The notes beneath the pieces are model-generated. The model searched no databases and had not been told where the DNA came from. It was given only the letters and a program-made list of their open reading frames with translations. A program made the position numbers and the translations under genes. 64,000 nucleotides of DNA from Camelimonas fluminis (GTDB lineage Bacteria; Pseudomonadota; Alphaproteobacteria; Rhizobiales; Beijerinckiaceae), in the NCBI RefSeq assembly GCF_014656355.1, contig NZ_BNCG01000016.1, forward strand, positions 5,507 through 69,506, written 5' to 3'. This document shows, one piece after another, positions 38,788 through 48,655 of this stretch. Each line of letters begins with the position of its first letter. Within the stretch, counting starts at the first letter, position 1.

Positions 38788-39267
38788 ATGACTGACGGCG
38801 ACGCCCTGCGTGGCGTGGACACTGTTGCTGGCGAAACGGACGGTCTGAAGGGTTGCCCTGTGCACGCCCTGCGCGCGGAACTGCGTCGCGCCGGACTGCG
38901 CCCCACCCGCCAGCGTGTTTCTCTGGGTTGGCTCCTGTTCGCGAAAGGCGACCGCCACGTGACGGCTGAAATGCTGTACGAGGAAGCCAGCAAGGCCCGC
39001 GTCCCGGTTTCCCTGGCCACCGTCTATAACACGCTGCACCAGTTCACTGAGGTTGGTCTGCTGCGTGAAGTGGCTGTCGACGGCTCGCGCACCTATTTCG
39101 ACACCAATGTCGGCGACCACCACCACTTCTTCGTCGAAGGCGAGGAGCGGCTGCTGGACATCCCCGGTTCGTCAATCAACATCTCCAATCTGCCGGAAGC
39201 CCCGGACGGCATGGAAATCGCCCGCGTCGACGTGGTGGTTCGCCTGCGTCCCAAGCGGGCGTCCTGA
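38788..39267 (+). CDS. irr: Iron response regulator Irr (Fur family)
   Basis: 159 residues of the Fur superfamily. In alphaproteobacteria Irr senses haem status rather than iron directly: it represses haem synthesis and iron-using genes when iron is scarce and is destabilised by haem. Visible: a Cys-Pro haem-regulatory motif in GCPVHALR near the N-terminus, the winged-helix (LRPTRQRVSL, SLATVYNTLHQF) and the histidine cluster VGDHHHFFVE that binds haem in Bradyrhizobium Irr. The classical Fur CxxC zinc pairs are missing. I chose ATG 38788 over 38779 because GGGA is then properly spaced. A strong terminator follows. Confidence 0.92.
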   Translation: MTDGDALRGVDTVAGETDGLKGCPVHALRAELRRAGLRPTRQRVSLGWLLFAKGDRHVTAEMLYEEASKARVPVSLATVYNTLHQFTEVGLLREVAVDGSRTYFDTNVGDHHHFFVEGEERLLDIPGSSINISNLPEAPDGMEIARVDVVVRLRPKRAS

Positions 39268-39333
39268 CAGGCGCGTCCTGAGCGGCCTCTGGCTGCTCGC
39301 GCGCGGTTCGCGCAGATCCATGCCCGCAGATAT

Positions 39334-39361
39334 GACCGCCCCTTCCGGGCGGTCTTTTTTT
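39334..39361 (+). terminator. Rho-independent terminator after irr
   Basis: GACCGCCC and GGGCGGTC pair perfectly around TTCC and are followed by seven T residues. Confidence 0.9.
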
Positions 39362-39490
39362 GGCCCCATGCCTGCGCGCGGCGCTCCGCCTTGAGCGCCT
39401 GCCTTTCAGGCAGCCGCCTCACCATGCAACGCGGAACACCGGCGGGGGCGGCCCGGAATGGCGGGGCTGGGCGCTGTCACGGTCCGGCCT

Positions 39491-39520
39491 CGACCTGACA
39501 GGCGGCGACCTGACAGGCGG
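39491..39520. repeat. 15-base tandem duplication
   Basis: CGACCTGACAGGCGG occurs twice in direct succession, just beyond the stop of the SH3-domain gene. No function assigned. Confidence 0.7.
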
Positions 39521-39523
39521 GGA

Positions 39524-40087
39524 TCAGTCGACCACCTCGCCGGGATAAACGCCCCACAACTTGTCCTGTCGCACAAAGCCTTCGCGCCGGGCTGCCTCGA
39601 CCCGGCACCAGGTCTTGTCGCATTTCCGGACCTGGACGACGACATTTGGCTCCAGCTTCGCCGCGAGGGAAGCCGTTTCCGACGCCTCGCGAAACATCGG
39701 CACAAACGCGGCCTTCTCCCACGGCGCCACCAGCGCCGTGCGCTTGCCCGACAGCAGCGAGTGCAGCACCCAGCCCTCCACGCCCTCTGAATCGCGCACC
39801 CGCCGCCAAGTTTCGAATTCGGCGGTAATCTCCACCGGCAGCCCGACCCGGTGATACACCCAGGTCGTGGCGTGGTCCTTGTTGGGCCCCTGACGCAGGT
39901 TGACGCGATCGGACTTCAGGCTGACGTAGCGCGGCAACGGCAGACCGGTCACCGAGCCCTTCGGCCCGTCAGCCGCGCGCGCCGGCGCCAGGCTGACCGG
40001 CGCGAAGCCCGTCGCGAGCAGCGCCAGCGCGCCCGCGACCTGCGCCATCGCCATGCGCCTGCTCCTGACCCGGCCAACCCCCATCAT
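39524..40087 (-). CDS. Secreted bacterial SH3-domain protein
   Basis: 187 residues. A signal peptide (MMGVGRVRSRR, then hydrophobic AGALALLATGFA, cleavage probably after ARA) is followed by two SH3b-like repeats: RYVSLKSDRVNLRQGPNKDH-type at about residues 55-110 and VPMFREASETASLAAKLEP to the end, the second carrying CDKTWC, a possible disulfide pair. Such proteins are found in alphaproteobacterial periplasm and probably bind peptidoglycan peptides. Start ATG 40087 or 40084, with GGGAG upstream; the in-frame extension further upstream is not similar to secreted proteins. It diverges from the dehydrogenase gene. Confidence 0.82.
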   Translation of the reverse strand: MMGVGRVRSRRMAMAQVAGALALLATGFAPVSLAPARAADGPKGSVTGLPLPRYVSLKSDRVNLRQGPNKDHATTWVYHRVGLPVEITAEFETWRRVRDSEGVEGWVLHSLLSGKRTALVAPWEKAAFVPMFREASETASLAAKLEPNVVVQVRKCDKTWCRVEAARREGFVRQDKLWGVYPGEVVD

Positions 40088-40284
40088 GCCCAATCTCCCG
40101 TTCCGGCGCTCCAGCCCCGATGCTGGCGCCAGCGAACGCCGTCCACGCGGGCGCATGGGCGTCCGACGATTGGATGCGTTGTGTTTCTGGTCTTGTCTGC
40201 TACAGAGTCCCGAGACGCAGATCTCACCCTGTGTCGCCCGAGCCTGCTTAACGCTGCGTGAAAAGCACCTGCCTGGGACGCGTC

Positions 40285-41280
40285 ATGACCAAAAAGAAGC
40301 CACTCGTCGTTGTCACCCGCCGTCTCCCCGATGTGATCGAAACCCGCATGGCGGAGTTGTTCGACGTACGGTTGAACCATGACGACGCGCCCATGCGCCA
40401 GGCCGATCTGATCGAGGCGGTGAAGACGGCGGACGTGCTGGTTCCCACCATCACCGACGTGATCGATTCCGCCGTGCTGGCCCAGGCCGGCCCGCAGTTG
40501 CGGCTCATCGCCAATTTCGGCGCCGGCGTCGACCACATCGACGTGCAGCAGGCGCTGGCGCGCGGCGTCACCGTCACCAACACCCCTGGCGTCCTCACCG
40601 AGGACACCGCCGACATGACCATGGCGTTGATTCTCGCCGTGGCGCGCCGCATCGCCGAGGGCGCGCGGGTGGTGCCGGACGACGAATGGACCGGCTGGTC
40701 GCCCACCTGGATGCTGGGCCGGCGCATCACCGGCAAGCGCCTCGGCATCGTCGGCATGGGCCGCATCGGCCAGGCCCTGGCCCGCCGCGCCCGCGCCTTC
40801 GGCCTGTCGATCCATTATCACAACCGTCGTCGCGTATCGGCCGCCACCGAGCAGGCTCTCGAAGCGACCTACTGGGAATCGCTCGACCAGATGCTGGCCC
40901 GCATGGACATCATCTCGGTCAATTGCCCGCACACGCCGGCAACCTATCACCTGCTGTCAGCCCGCCGGCTCAAGCTGCTCAAGCCTTCGGCGATCATCGT
41001 CAACACGGCGCGCGGCGAGATCATCGACGAGACCGCCATGTCGCGGATGCTGGAGGCCAATGAGCTGTCAGGCGCCGGCCTCGACGTGTTCGAGCACGCC
41101 CCCGCGGTCAATCCCCGGCTGCTCAAGCTGGCGCGCGCCAACAAGGTGGTGTTGCTGCCGCATCTCGGCTCCGCCACCATCGAAAGCCGTCATGACATGG
41201 GCGAAAAGGTGATCCTGAACATTCAGACCTTCATGGACGGACATCGGCCGCCGGACAGAATCCTGCCGAGCATGCTGTAA
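40285..41280 (+). CDS. D-isomer-specific 2-hydroxyacid dehydrogenase (glyoxylate reductase-like)
   Basis: 331 residues with the two Rossmann-like domains of the family. The NAD(P) motif is GIVGMGRIGQALARRA, the active-site Arg lies in NTARGEI, Glu in the SGAGLDVFE region and His in LLPHLGSAT. The basic HNRRRV after the second beta strand suggests NADPH. Homologues called GyaR reduce glyoxylate or hydroxypyruvate; the true substrate is not certain. ATG 40285 gives MTKKKPLVVVTRRLPD. A GTG nine codons earlier is less likely. Confidence 0.9.
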   Translation: MTKKKPLVVVTRRLPDVIETRMAELFDVRLNHDDAPMRQADLIEAVKTADVLVPTITDVIDSAVLAQAGPQLRLIANFGAGVDHIDVQQALARGVTVTNTPGVLTEDTADMTMALILAVARRIAEGARVVPDDEWTGWSPTWMLGRRITGKRLGIVGMGRIGQALARRARAFGLSIHYHNRRRVSAATEQALEATYWESLDQMLARMDIISVNCPHTPATYHLLSARRLKLLKPSAIIVNTARGEIIDETAMSRMLEANELSGAGLDVFEHAPAVNPRLLKLARANKVVLLPHLGSATIESRHDMGEKVILNIQTFMDGHRPPDRILPSML

Positions 41281-41343
41281 GCGCCGCGTCCCGCATGGCC
41301 CACCACCGCCAGGGCTAACGGGGTCGGTTTCCGGCAAAACGAC

Positions 41344-42168
41344 ATGGACAGCGCGCTTACCTGGCTCGGGCGAAAGATCGCCGCCTTCCTGATGCAGGAT
41401 CTGCCTGGCTACCGGCCTTCGGCCCCGCCAGATCCGGAGGCTCTCGCCCGCGCCCTGCAACCCGGCGACGTGCTGCTGGTCGAGGGCGCGACGCGCGTCG
41501 CCTCGATCATCAAATATCTCACCCAGTCGAGCTGGTCGCACGCCGCCCTGTACGTCGGCCCGGTTCCGGCGCACCACGCCGGACAACCGGCGCCGGATCA
41601 GGACGACCACGTGCTGGTCGAGGCCGACGTGCAGCATGGCGTCACCACCGCGCCCCTGTCGAAATACGCCGCCGCCAGCGTCCGCATCTGCCGCCCGGTG
41701 GCGTTGACGCCGGGTGACCGCGACGCGGTCGTGGCTTACGCCCGCTCGCGCATCGGCCACGCCTACGACCTGCGCAACGTCATCGATCTCGGCCGCTATC
41801 TGCTGCCACTGCCCGCGCCATCGCGCTTCCGCCGGCGCATGATCGCCCTCGGCTCCGGCGAACCAACCCGCGCCATCTGCTCCACCCTGATCGCCCAGGC
41901 GTTCGAACAGGTGCGTTACCCGGTGTTGCCGCGCCTGGAAGTCGCTGCGCGCAAGAACATGACGCGGTTTACCCGCGCCGAGATCCTGCACATCCGCCAC
42001 CACAGCCTGTATGCCCCGCGCGATTTCGACATCTCGCCCTACTTCGCCATCGTCAAGCCGACCATCGAAACCGGCTTCGACTACAAGCAGCTGGTCTGGA
42101 GCGCTGACATGCCCGCCGAAGCGGCGCTGGAAACCGCCGACGGCGCCAGCGCCGGCCTGCTGGCCTGA
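41344..42168 (+). CDS. YiiX/NlpC-type permuted papain-like hydrolase
   Basis: 274 residues. The catalytic histidine comes first (QSSWSHAALYVG, about residues 61-72) and the cysteine later (RAICSTLIAQAFE, about residues 176-188), the circularly permuted NlpC/P60 order of YiiX/YebB enzymes. These cleave amide or ester bonds in cell-wall peptides or lipids. A lead segment MDSALTWLGRKIAAFLMQ may be an amphipathic helix rather than a signal peptide. It begins 63 bases after the dehydrogenase stop, possibly in one transcript. Confidence 0.82.
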   Translation: MDSALTWLGRKIAAFLMQDLPGYRPSAPPDPEALARALQPGDVLLVEGATRVASIIKYLTQSSWSHAALYVGPVPAHHAGQPAPDQDDHVLVEADVQHGVTTAPLSKYAAASVRICRPVALTPGDRDAVVAYARSRIGHAYDLRNVIDLGRYLLPLPAPSRFRRRMIALGSGEPTRAICSTLIAQAFEQVRYPVLPRLEVAARKNMTRFTRAEILHIRHHSLYAPRDFDISPYFAIVKPTIETGFDYKQLVWSADMPAEAALETADGASAGLLA

Positions 42169-42664
42169 GGCCAGCTCCGCCGGGCCGGTCCCAATGGGCT
42201 CCGATGAAAGGCTTCCGGCGAATGACTTCTGGCGCAGCCGGGCGCTGCAAAGCATTTTCGGCGAGAGATGCGCGACACCGGTCCGGGCTCTCAAACCGTG
42301 GATGCGTCTGCATTCTCGCGATCTGACATCAACGCATCGCGCCGCCACGCCGGGGCGCCGGACAGATATGGAGCGGGCGCTCCACGCCGCCTTATCCATG
42401 CCGCATCCACCCCTCATTGAAGCGCGAAAGTCAATGAAAGCGTCAGCAACAGGTCTGTAGCTGCGCCGGCTGTCAGGCTCCTGTTTCGCCGCTGCATGAC
42501 CCAGCAGGCCATTTTCGAGAAAGGTGGAGCCCACTTTTTGTGAAGAAAATGTCTCAAATCAAAGCGACGGAGCATTTTGGGCGAACGGGTTTTCACCGAC
42601 AATGCTGCAGTTAAACAGCCGGTTACGCCCGTCCTGTACCTGTTGTGGCGAAACCCGTTTCCAG
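42169..42664. other. Intergenic region without a recognised gene
   Basis: No ORF with coding character. GCATTTTCGGCGAG (about 42252) and GCATTTTGGGCGAA (about 42570) are similar words. No tRNA, terminator or clear promoter found. Confidence 0.5.
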
Positions 42665-43432
42665 ATGCGCGTAACGAGAGCGACCTCCTTGATCAGCAGC
42701 CTGCGACACACCGGCCCCGTGCAGATCTTCAACGCCGCCATCCAGGCGTTACGGCAGATCGTGTCGCCGCCGTTCCGGCGCATGTTGCTGCGCTCCGTCG
42801 GCCTGACCCTGCTGATCCTCGGTCTCGTCTGGTTTGGCCTCACCCGCCTGCTGAACCACTATCTCGCCTCACATAGCCTGAGCGCCTCGTGGCCAATCCT
42901 CGACACACTGGCGTTCTTTGTGGCGGGGGCCGGGTTGATGGTGGGGCTGGCGTTCCTGATCCCCCCGGTCTCGGCCCTGGTCTCCGGATATTATCTCGAT
43001 GACGCCGCCGAGCTCGTGGAGAAAACCGACTACCCCGAGGACCCACCCGGCAAGCCGCTTTCCGTCGGGCTGTCGCTCCTCTACGGCCTGCGCTTCGCCG
43101 GCCTGTCGCTGGTGATCAATCTGTTCGCCCTGCTGCTGTTCTTCATCCCGGGCGTCAACATGGCGGCGTTTTTCATCGCCAACGGATACCTGCTCGGGCG
43201 GGAGTATTTCGAGATGGCCGCGGCGCGTTTCCGCCCGATGGCCGAGGCGGAGGCGATGCGTCTGCGTAACCGCGCCACGGTGTTCGGCGCCGGCCTGGTG
43301 GCCGCGCTGCTGGTCGCCGTGCCGGTGCTGAATCTGCTGACCCCGCTGTTCGGCATCGCGCTGATGGTGCACGTTCACAAAAGTGTCCAGCGCGCCGAAC
43401 TGGCGGCGCCGCAGGGAACGGCGGCGCTGTAG
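42665..43432 (+). CDS. EI24/CysZ-like membrane protein
   Basis: 255 residues with about four to five hydrophobic segments (LLRSVGLTLLILGLVWFGL; LAFFVAGAGLMVGLAFLIPP; SLVINLFALLLFFIPG; GAGLVAALLVAVPVLNLL). The loop NGYLLGREYFEMAAARF matches the EI24 domain, found in the sulfate permease CysZ and in uncharacterised inner-membrane proteins. In the absence of cys genes nearby, a sulfate role is not supported. Several starts are possible; I use ATG 42665, though GTG 42719 before the conserved region cannot be excluded. Confidence 0.8.
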   Translation: MRVTRATSLISSLRHTGPVQIFNAAIQALRQIVSPPFRRMLLRSVGLTLLILGLVWFGLTRLLNHYLASHSLSASWPILDTLAFFVAGAGLMVGLAFLIPPVSALVSGYYLDDAAELVEKTDYPEDPPGKPLSVGLSLLYGLRFAGLSLVINLFALLLFFIPGVNMAAFFIANGYLLGREYFEMAAARFRPMAEAEAMRLRNRATVFGAGLVAALLVAVPVLNLLTPLFGIALMVHVHKSVQRAELAAPQGTAAL

Positions 43433-43691
43433 GGCGCCCGCCTGGTCATGCGGGCGAAAGCCGGGGCACTGGCGCAGCAGCGAATTTTTTGCGCCGGACG
43501 CTCCGGACAATCCTGAGGCGTCGCGCCTGCCCGTTTTTCAGAATAGCTCTAACTTTATGTTCCGGCGCACTTTTCTGGCGCGTCCTGGTATCGGTCCTGC
43601 ATGAAATGCGATAGAGGCGGCCAGAGGCTGTCCCCTCCCGGCGATGGCTGTCCTGCCCGCCGTCGCAACCCGCATGCCTTCCGGAACCACG

Positions 43692-44225
43692 ATGTCCACC
43701 GCCGCCAACAGCCTCTACAACCGCGTTCTCACCCGCTACGCCACGCCCCTGACTACTGGCCTGTTTCTCGTATCGGCCATTTCCGGCGTGGCGCTGTTCT
43801 TCCGCTGGACGCCGCGCACGTTCCACGCCATGCACGAATGGCTGAGCATGCTGCTGCTGGCGCCGTTCATCCTGCACATGGTCCGCAACTGGCGCCCGCT
43901 GGTGAACTATGCGAAGCGCAAGACCCTTTTCCTGCCGCTGGTCCTGTCGCTGGCAATCGCAATTCCTTTCGCCGTCTCTGGCCTCAGCGGTCCAGGCCGC
44001 GCCGGTAATCCGGCTTTTCGCGCCCTGCCGCTCATGACCCAGGCGCGCCTGGCTGATCTGGCGCCGCTGCTGAAAACCTCACCCGACAAGCTCCTGGCCA
44101 CCCTGCGCGAGCGCGGATACCAGGCCACCAGCATCGAGGAGAACCTGGAAACCATCGCCGGGACTGCCGGTAAAAAGGCGCCGCAGGTGCTTGTGGAGCT
44201 GATGCCGCGCCGGCAGGGTTCCTGA
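43692..44225 (+). CDS. DUF4405-like membrane protein
   Basis: 177 residues. It begins MSTAANSLYNRVLTRYATPL; two or three hydrophobic segments follow, with a histidine pair in TFHAMHEWLSMLLLAPFILH that resembles haem ligands of small cytochrome b561-like proteins. The C-terminal third (KTSPDKLLATLRERGYQATS) is soluble and looks like a domain for association with another protein. DUF4405 proteins have no proven function; a membrane electron-transfer role is an inference from the histidines. Start ATG 43692; a bidirectional terminator follows. Confidence 0.75.
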   Translation: MSTAANSLYNRVLTRYATPLTTGLFLVSAISGVALFFRWTPRTFHAMHEWLSMLLLAPFILHMVRNWRPLVNYAKRKTLFLPLVLSLAIAIPFAVSGLSGPGRAGNPAFRALPLMTQARLADLAPLLKTSPDKLLATLRERGYQATSIEENLETIAGTAGKKAPQVLVELMPRRQGS

Positions 44226-44298
44226 CGCACGGGCCGCGAGGACCCCTTTTCCGCCGATGCGGAATTCCCCCGGGACTTGCTCCAGCAACAGCACACAT

Positions 44299-44328
44299 AA
44301 AAACGCCGCCCTGAAGGGCGGCGTTTTT
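44299..44328. terminator. Bidirectional terminator
   Basis: AAAAACGCCGCCC and GGGCGGCGTTTTT pair around TGAA; it serves the two convergent genes on either side. Confidence 0.92.
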
Positions 44329-44353
44329 ATTTATCCGTAGCAAACCAGCTGGC

Positions 44354-45388
44354 TCAGACCCCGGCCTCGTGGGCGCCGGAGCCGACCTGCGGCGGCGGCT
44401 CGAACTGGCCCTTCTCGCGGAACCGCCAGAGGTAGGTCGGGACAATGGCGTCGAAACCGCTGGCGATGACCCCGAGGTCAGCCAGTCCGCGCTTTTCAGC
44501 GACAGCGGCGTCCGACACCACATTGTCGTGGCGCAGCAACTCCACCTGGTCGCGGGTCAGACGCAGGCTGTCCGGCAGCAGGCCCAGCGACAGCGTGTGC
44601 AGGATTTCCAGCGCCAGTCCCTGCAGACGCGCCAGACCAAACGGCAGCCCGACGACGAGGCGGCGACGACGGATGGCGCCGAGGGTGAACTTCACCGCCT
44701 CACGGATCGTCAGGGTTTCCGGACCGCCCAGCTCATAGACGACGCCGGGTCGCGCCGCGCCCTGCACGGCCTTCACCACGGCCGCCGCCACGTCGCCGAC
44801 GAACACCGGCTGCATGCGGGTTTCAGCGCCAACCAGCGGCAGCACCGGCATGAACGTCGCCAGCTGGGCGAAACGGTTGAAAAACTGGTCTTCCGGCCCG
44901 AACATCACCGACGGTCGCAAGATGACCGCGCCGGGAAAAGCGTCGAGCACCGCGGCTTCGGCATTGGCCTTGGAGCGCGCATAGGCGGAGCCTGAGTCGG
45001 CGCTGACGCCGAGGGCCGAGATGTGGACAAGCTGTTCAACGCCGGCGGCGCGGGCGGCCTCCGCCACGGCGCGGGCCCCAAAGCCATGCACCGCGTCAAA
45101 ACGCTGGCGGCCGCCCTGATGCATGACGCCGACAAGGTTGACCACGATATCGGCGCCGGCGATGGCGCGAACGATCGAAGGCCGGTTGCGCAGATTGGCC
45201 TGGACGGCGTGAATCTGTCCCACATTGCCGAGCGGCTGCAGATGGAAGGCCAGATCAGGCCGCCGCACGGCGACGCGAATGCGATATCCCTGCCGCGCCA
45301 GCGCGCGCACCACATGACGGCCAACGAAGCCGGAGCCGCCGAACACCGTGACAAGCGTGTCGGATGGCTGACGGATGCTGCTGGACAT
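44354..45388 (-). CDS. NDUFA9-like atypical SDR (complex I assembly/accessory type)
   Basis: 344 residues of the extended/atypical SDR family: cofactor loop VTVFGGSGFVGRHVVRAL, then VNLVGVMHQGG and a YxxxK-type YARSK, and the later GGPETLTIREAVKF. The order matches the NDUFA9 accessory subunit of mitochondrial complex I and its alphaproteobacterial homologues. It could bind NAD(P)H and quinone or serve assembly; no nuo genes are nearby, so the assignment rests on family pattern. Start ATG 45388. Confidence 0.85.
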   Translation of the reverse strand: MSSSIRQPSDTLVTVFGGSGFVGRHVVRALARQGYRIRVAVRRPDLAFHLQPLGNVGQIHAVQANLRNRPSIVRAIAGADIVVNLVGVMHQGGRQRFDAVHGFGARAVAEAARAAGVEQLVHISALGVSADSGSAYARSKANAEAAVLDAFPGAVILRPSVMFGPEDQFFNRFAQLATFMPVLPLVGAETRMQPVFVGDVAAAVVKAVQGAARPGVVYELGGPETLTIREAVKFTLGAIRRRRLVVGLPFGLARLQGLALEILHTLSLGLLPDSLRLTRDQVELLRHDNVVSDAAVAEKRGLADLGVIASGFDAIVPTYLWRFREKGQFEPPPQVGSGAHEAGV

Positions 45389-45915
45389 GAACCTCTCCCG
45401 CCGAAACTGTACCCTGCAGCGCCAAAGTTGGAGCCATTACAGGAAACCTGTTCCTGCCCCCTTCGCCGCGCTGGCGCAAGTGCTTACTTGCTCCATACTT
45501 GCACGATCCCGCCCTCCAGCGGACAGGTCAGGCCACGCCGCAGCGCGACCCAAGGTCGCAAAGCCCGGTCCAGAGGCTCCAGCCGGCGGGGGGCCCTGAC
45601 CTGCGACGCGGCTCCAGCGGGAATGCCGCACGGCGTCTGATGAAAGATTTTGCCGGTTACAGCGCCTGTCGCCGTTCCGGATTGACGGTTTCCTGCTGTA
45701 TAGAGCAGGCGCGGCGCGGCGAACGCCCCGCCAGCCGCCGGAGGCCCGCCCGGCTTTTATCATGTCCGGCGCATGTTTCCTGACCAGCAGGGCAATGCCC
45801 CTGCAGCCAGGAAACATGCGCCTGCCCGACTGGTTTCGACCTGTTCTCTTCAGGAAAAGCAGCAGCCGCTTTTTCGTGAAGGCATTTTAACGGCGCAAAA
45901 CGGCGACAGACAGCC
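45389..45915. other. Divergent intergenic region before proB
   Basis: No protein gene seen. It contains CCTGCT-GTATAG-AGCAGG (45692-45709) and the strong hairpin at 45768-45822. The upstream neighbour reads away, so both promoters should be here. Confidence 0.5.
45768..45822. repeat. Long hairpin upstream of proB
   Basis: GGCGCATGTTTCCTG (45768-45782) is repeated inverted and exact at 45808-45822 (CAGGAAACATGCGCC). Inside, GCAGGGC and GCCCCTGC form a second stem with one bulge. It ends 93 bases before proB. Confidence 0.8.
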
Positions 45916-47061
45916 ATGACCGAGATTCCCGCCCTGGACCGCTTCCGTCGCATTGTCGTGAAGGTCGGTTCATCCCTGCTGGTCGACCGCGAACGCGGCG
46001 GCGTCCGCCAGCAATGGCTGTCGGCGCTTGCCGATGATCTCGCCGCATTGCATCAGGCCGGCAAGGACGTGCTGGTGGTATCGTCCGGCTCGATTTCGCT
46101 GGGCCGCGCCGTGCTGAAGCTGCCGCTCGGCCCGTTGCGGCTGGAGGAAAGCCAGGCCGCCGCGTCCGTTGGCCAGATCGCCCTCGCCCGCACCTGGTCT
46201 GAAGCGCTGGGGGCGCGCGGCCTCACTGCCGGCCAGGTGCTGGTGACCCTGTGGGACACCGAGGAGCGCCGCCGTTATCTCAACGCCCGGGCCACCGTCG
46301 GCAAACTTCTGGAATGGCGCGCCATCCCGGTCATCAACGAGAACGATACGGTGGCCACCAGCGAAATCCGCTATGGCGACAACGACCGGCTCGCGGCCCG
46401 CGTCGCCACCATGGCCGACGCTGACCTGCTGGTGCTGCTCTCCGACATCGACGGCCTCTACACCGCGCCCCCTGGTTCCGATCCGTCCGCGAAGCATATT
46501 CCGGTGGTGCCGCGCATCACGGCGGAGATCGAGGCCATGGCCGGAGGCGCCGCCTCCCAGTTCTCCCGTGGCGGCATGCGCACCAAGATCGAGGCCGGCA
46601 AGATCGCCACGCACGGCGGCGCCCACATGATCATCGCCTCCGGCCTGGTGGAGCATCCGCTACGCCGCATCGCGGAAGGCGGCCCGGCCACCTGGTTCCT
46701 GTCGCGTTCAACTCCGGCCAGGGCGCGCAAGAAGTGGATCAGCGGCCTGCTGGAAACCAGCGGCGCGGTCACCATCGACGAGGGCGCGGTGGCGGCGCTG
46801 CGCCGGGGCAAGAGTCTCCTCCCCGCCGGCGTCACTATCGTGGACGGCGATTTCCTCCGTGGCGACGCGGTGCTGGTGAAGAACCCGGCTGGCGCGGTGG
46901 TCGCCCGCGGCCTCATCAGTTTCGACGCAGACGACGCCCGCGCCATTGCTGGCCACGGCAGCGGCGAAATCGCCGCCATTGTCGGCTATTCCGGCCGGGC
47001 CGAGATGATCCATCGCGACGTGCTGGTGCTGACCGCCGCCGCAAAGGACGATGCGACCTGA
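45916..47061 (+). CDS. proB: Glutamate 5-kinase
   Basis: 381 residues. It phosphorylates glutamate to gamma-glutamyl phosphate, the first step of proline synthesis, and is feedback-inhibited by proline in the family. The kinase domain shows [22 protein letters not shown] (the typical SSGAV reads SSGSI), [19 protein letters not shown] and SDIDGLYT. The C-terminal third is a PUA domain ([20 protein letters not shown]). Start ATG 45916. It is followed by proA after 146 bases; obgE, often ahead of proB in relatives, is not here. Confidence 0.96.
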   Translation: MTEIPALDRFRRIVVKVGSSLLVDRERGGVRQQWLSALADDLAALHQAGKDVLVVSSGSISLGRAVLKLPLGPLRLEESQAAASVGQIALARTWSEALGARGLTAGQVLVTLWDTEERRRYLNARATVGKLLEWRAIPVINENDTVATSEIRYGDNDRLAARVATMADADLLVLLSDIDGLYTAPPGSDPSAKHIPVVPRITAEIEAMAGGAASQFSRGGMRTKIEAGKIATHGGAHMIIASGLVEHPLRRIAEGGPATWFLSRSTPARARKKWISGLLETSGAVTIDEGAVAALRRGKSLLPAGVTIVDGDFLRGDAVLVKNPAGAVVARGLISFDADDARAIAGHGSGEIAAIVGYSGRAEMIHRDVLVLTAAAKDDAT

Positions 47062-47207
47062 GGCGCCGTCGCCCCAGGCAGCGTCCGTGGTATTGACAGC
47101 CCCTTGTATTGGCCGGCGCGACGGCCAATAATGATGACCGTAATCAATCGTCGCCGCCAGACCCGGCGCGCCTACGTTTGTCCCGTGCAACACGCAAAGG
47201 CCCATCC

Positions 47208-48560
47208 ATGAGCACCGCAGCCCACCTCGCCCATACCGCCAGCGCAGCGCAGTCTGTCCGCGGTCCGGCGACTCCAGTTGCGACCTCCGCCGCGCCTGAC
47301 GTCGACGTGGCCACGCTGATGGCGGACATGGGGCTACGGGCGGTCGCCGCCCGCCGCAAGCTGGCGCTGGCCAGCGCCGAAACCCGCGCTGCGGCGCTGG
47401 TCGCCGCTGCGGCGGTCATCCGGCGCGCCAGCGCCGGTATCCTCGCCGCCAACGCCGAGGACATCGCGGAGGCGCGCGCCAATGGCCAGACCGAGGCCTA
47501 CATCGACCGGCTGGCGCTGGACGAGGCCCGCATCAACGCTATCGCCGACGGCGTCGCCGCCATCGCCGCCCTGCCCGATCCGGTCGGCAGGGTGCTGGCC
47601 ACGTTCGAGCGGCCCAATGGCCTGGTGATCCAGCGCGTTTCGACCCCGCTCGGCGTCATCGGCATCATTTTCGAGAGCCGTCCCAACGTCACGGCCGATG
47701 CTGCAGCGCTCAGCCTGAAGGCCGGCAACGCCGTCATCCTGCGTTCCGGCTCGGACAGCTTCCGTTCGGCCCGCGCCATCGCCCGCGCCATGTCTGAGGG
47801 GCTGGCCGCCGCCGGCGTGCCCGCCGACGCCGTGCAGCTCGTGCCCACCCGCGATCGCGCCGCCGTCGGCGAGATGCTGCGCGGCCTGAACGGCGCCGTC
47901 GACGTCATTGTGCCGCGCGGCGGCAAGAGTCTGGTCGAGCGCGTGCAGAACGAGGCCCGGGTGCCGGTGTTCGCCCATCTGGAAGGCCTGGTGCATGTCT
48001 ATGTCGACGCCGAAGCCGATCCGGAAACCGCCCGCACGGTCGTGATGAACTCCAAGATGCGGCGCACCAGCATCTGCGGCGCCGCAGAAACGCTGCTGGT
48101 TGACCGCGCCGCCGCCGGCCGCCTGCTGGCTCCGCTGGTCTCCATGCTGCTCGACGCCGGTTGCGAGGTGCGCGGCGACGCGGAAGTTCGCGCCGCCGAC
48201 GCGCGCGTCACGGACGTGTCGGAGGCTGACTGGAGCACGGAATATCTGGAGGCGATCATCTCCGTGCGTCTGGTCGACGGTCTCAACGGCGCCCTGGAGC
48301 ACATCAACGCCTACAGCTCCCAGCACACCGACTGCATCATCACCGAGAACGTCGACAAGGCGGAGCGCTTCCTCAATGAGGTCGATTCGGCCATCGTGCT
48401 GCACAATGCGTCAACCCAGTTCGCCGACGGCGGCGAATTTGGTTTCGGCGGCGAAATCGGCATCGCCACCGGGCGCATGCACGCGCGCGGGCCGGTAGGC
48501 GCCGAACAGCTCACCTCGTTCAAATACAAGGTGCGCGGCGCCGGCCAGACCCGGCCCTGA
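47208..48560 (+). CDS. proA: Gamma-glutamyl phosphate reductase
   Basis: 450 residues, an aldehyde-dehydrogenase fold enzyme. It reduces gamma-glutamyl phosphate with NADPH to the semialdehyde, which cyclises to the proline precursor. The catalytic cysteine is in [11 protein letters not shown], and the family segments [20 protein letters not shown] and HTDCIITE are clear. The N-terminus is about 30 residues longer than usual ([15 protein letters not shown]), rich in Ala, so ATG 47208 may not be the only start. Usual partner of proB. Confidence 0.96.
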   Translation: MSTAAHLAHTASAAQSVRGPATPVATSAAPDVDVATLMADMGLRAVAARRKLALASAETRAAALVAAAAVIRRASAGILAANAEDIAEARANGQTEAYIDRLALDEARINAIADGVAAIAALPDPVGRVLATFERPNGLVIQRVSTPLGVIGIIFESRPNVTADAAALSLKAGNAVILRSGSDSFRSARAIARAMSEGLAAAGVPADAVQLVPTRDRAAVGEMLRGLNGAVDVIVPRGGKSLVERVQNEARVPVFAHLEGLVHVYVDAEADPETARTVVMNSKMRRTSICGAAETLLVDRAAAGRLLAPLVSMLLDAGCEVRGDAEVRAADARVTDVSEADWSTEYLEAIISVRLVDGLNGALEHINAYSSQHTDCIITENVDKAERFLNEVDSAIVLHNASTQFADGGEFGFGGEIGIATGRMHARGPVGAEQLTSFKYKVRGAGQTRP

Positions 48561-48655
48561 ATCGTTGAACAAACGGGCGCGCCGCGACTGCGGTCAGACG
48601 GGCGCATCCGCCGCGCCTGTCCGCCCCAGGATTGCGACAGGACGGCGACGGAGGA

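Noticed and set aside
40258-40284. GTG start for the 2-hydroxyacid dehydrogenase
   Set aside because: Adds nine residues unlike the family; the ATG at 40285 gives the expected N-terminus.
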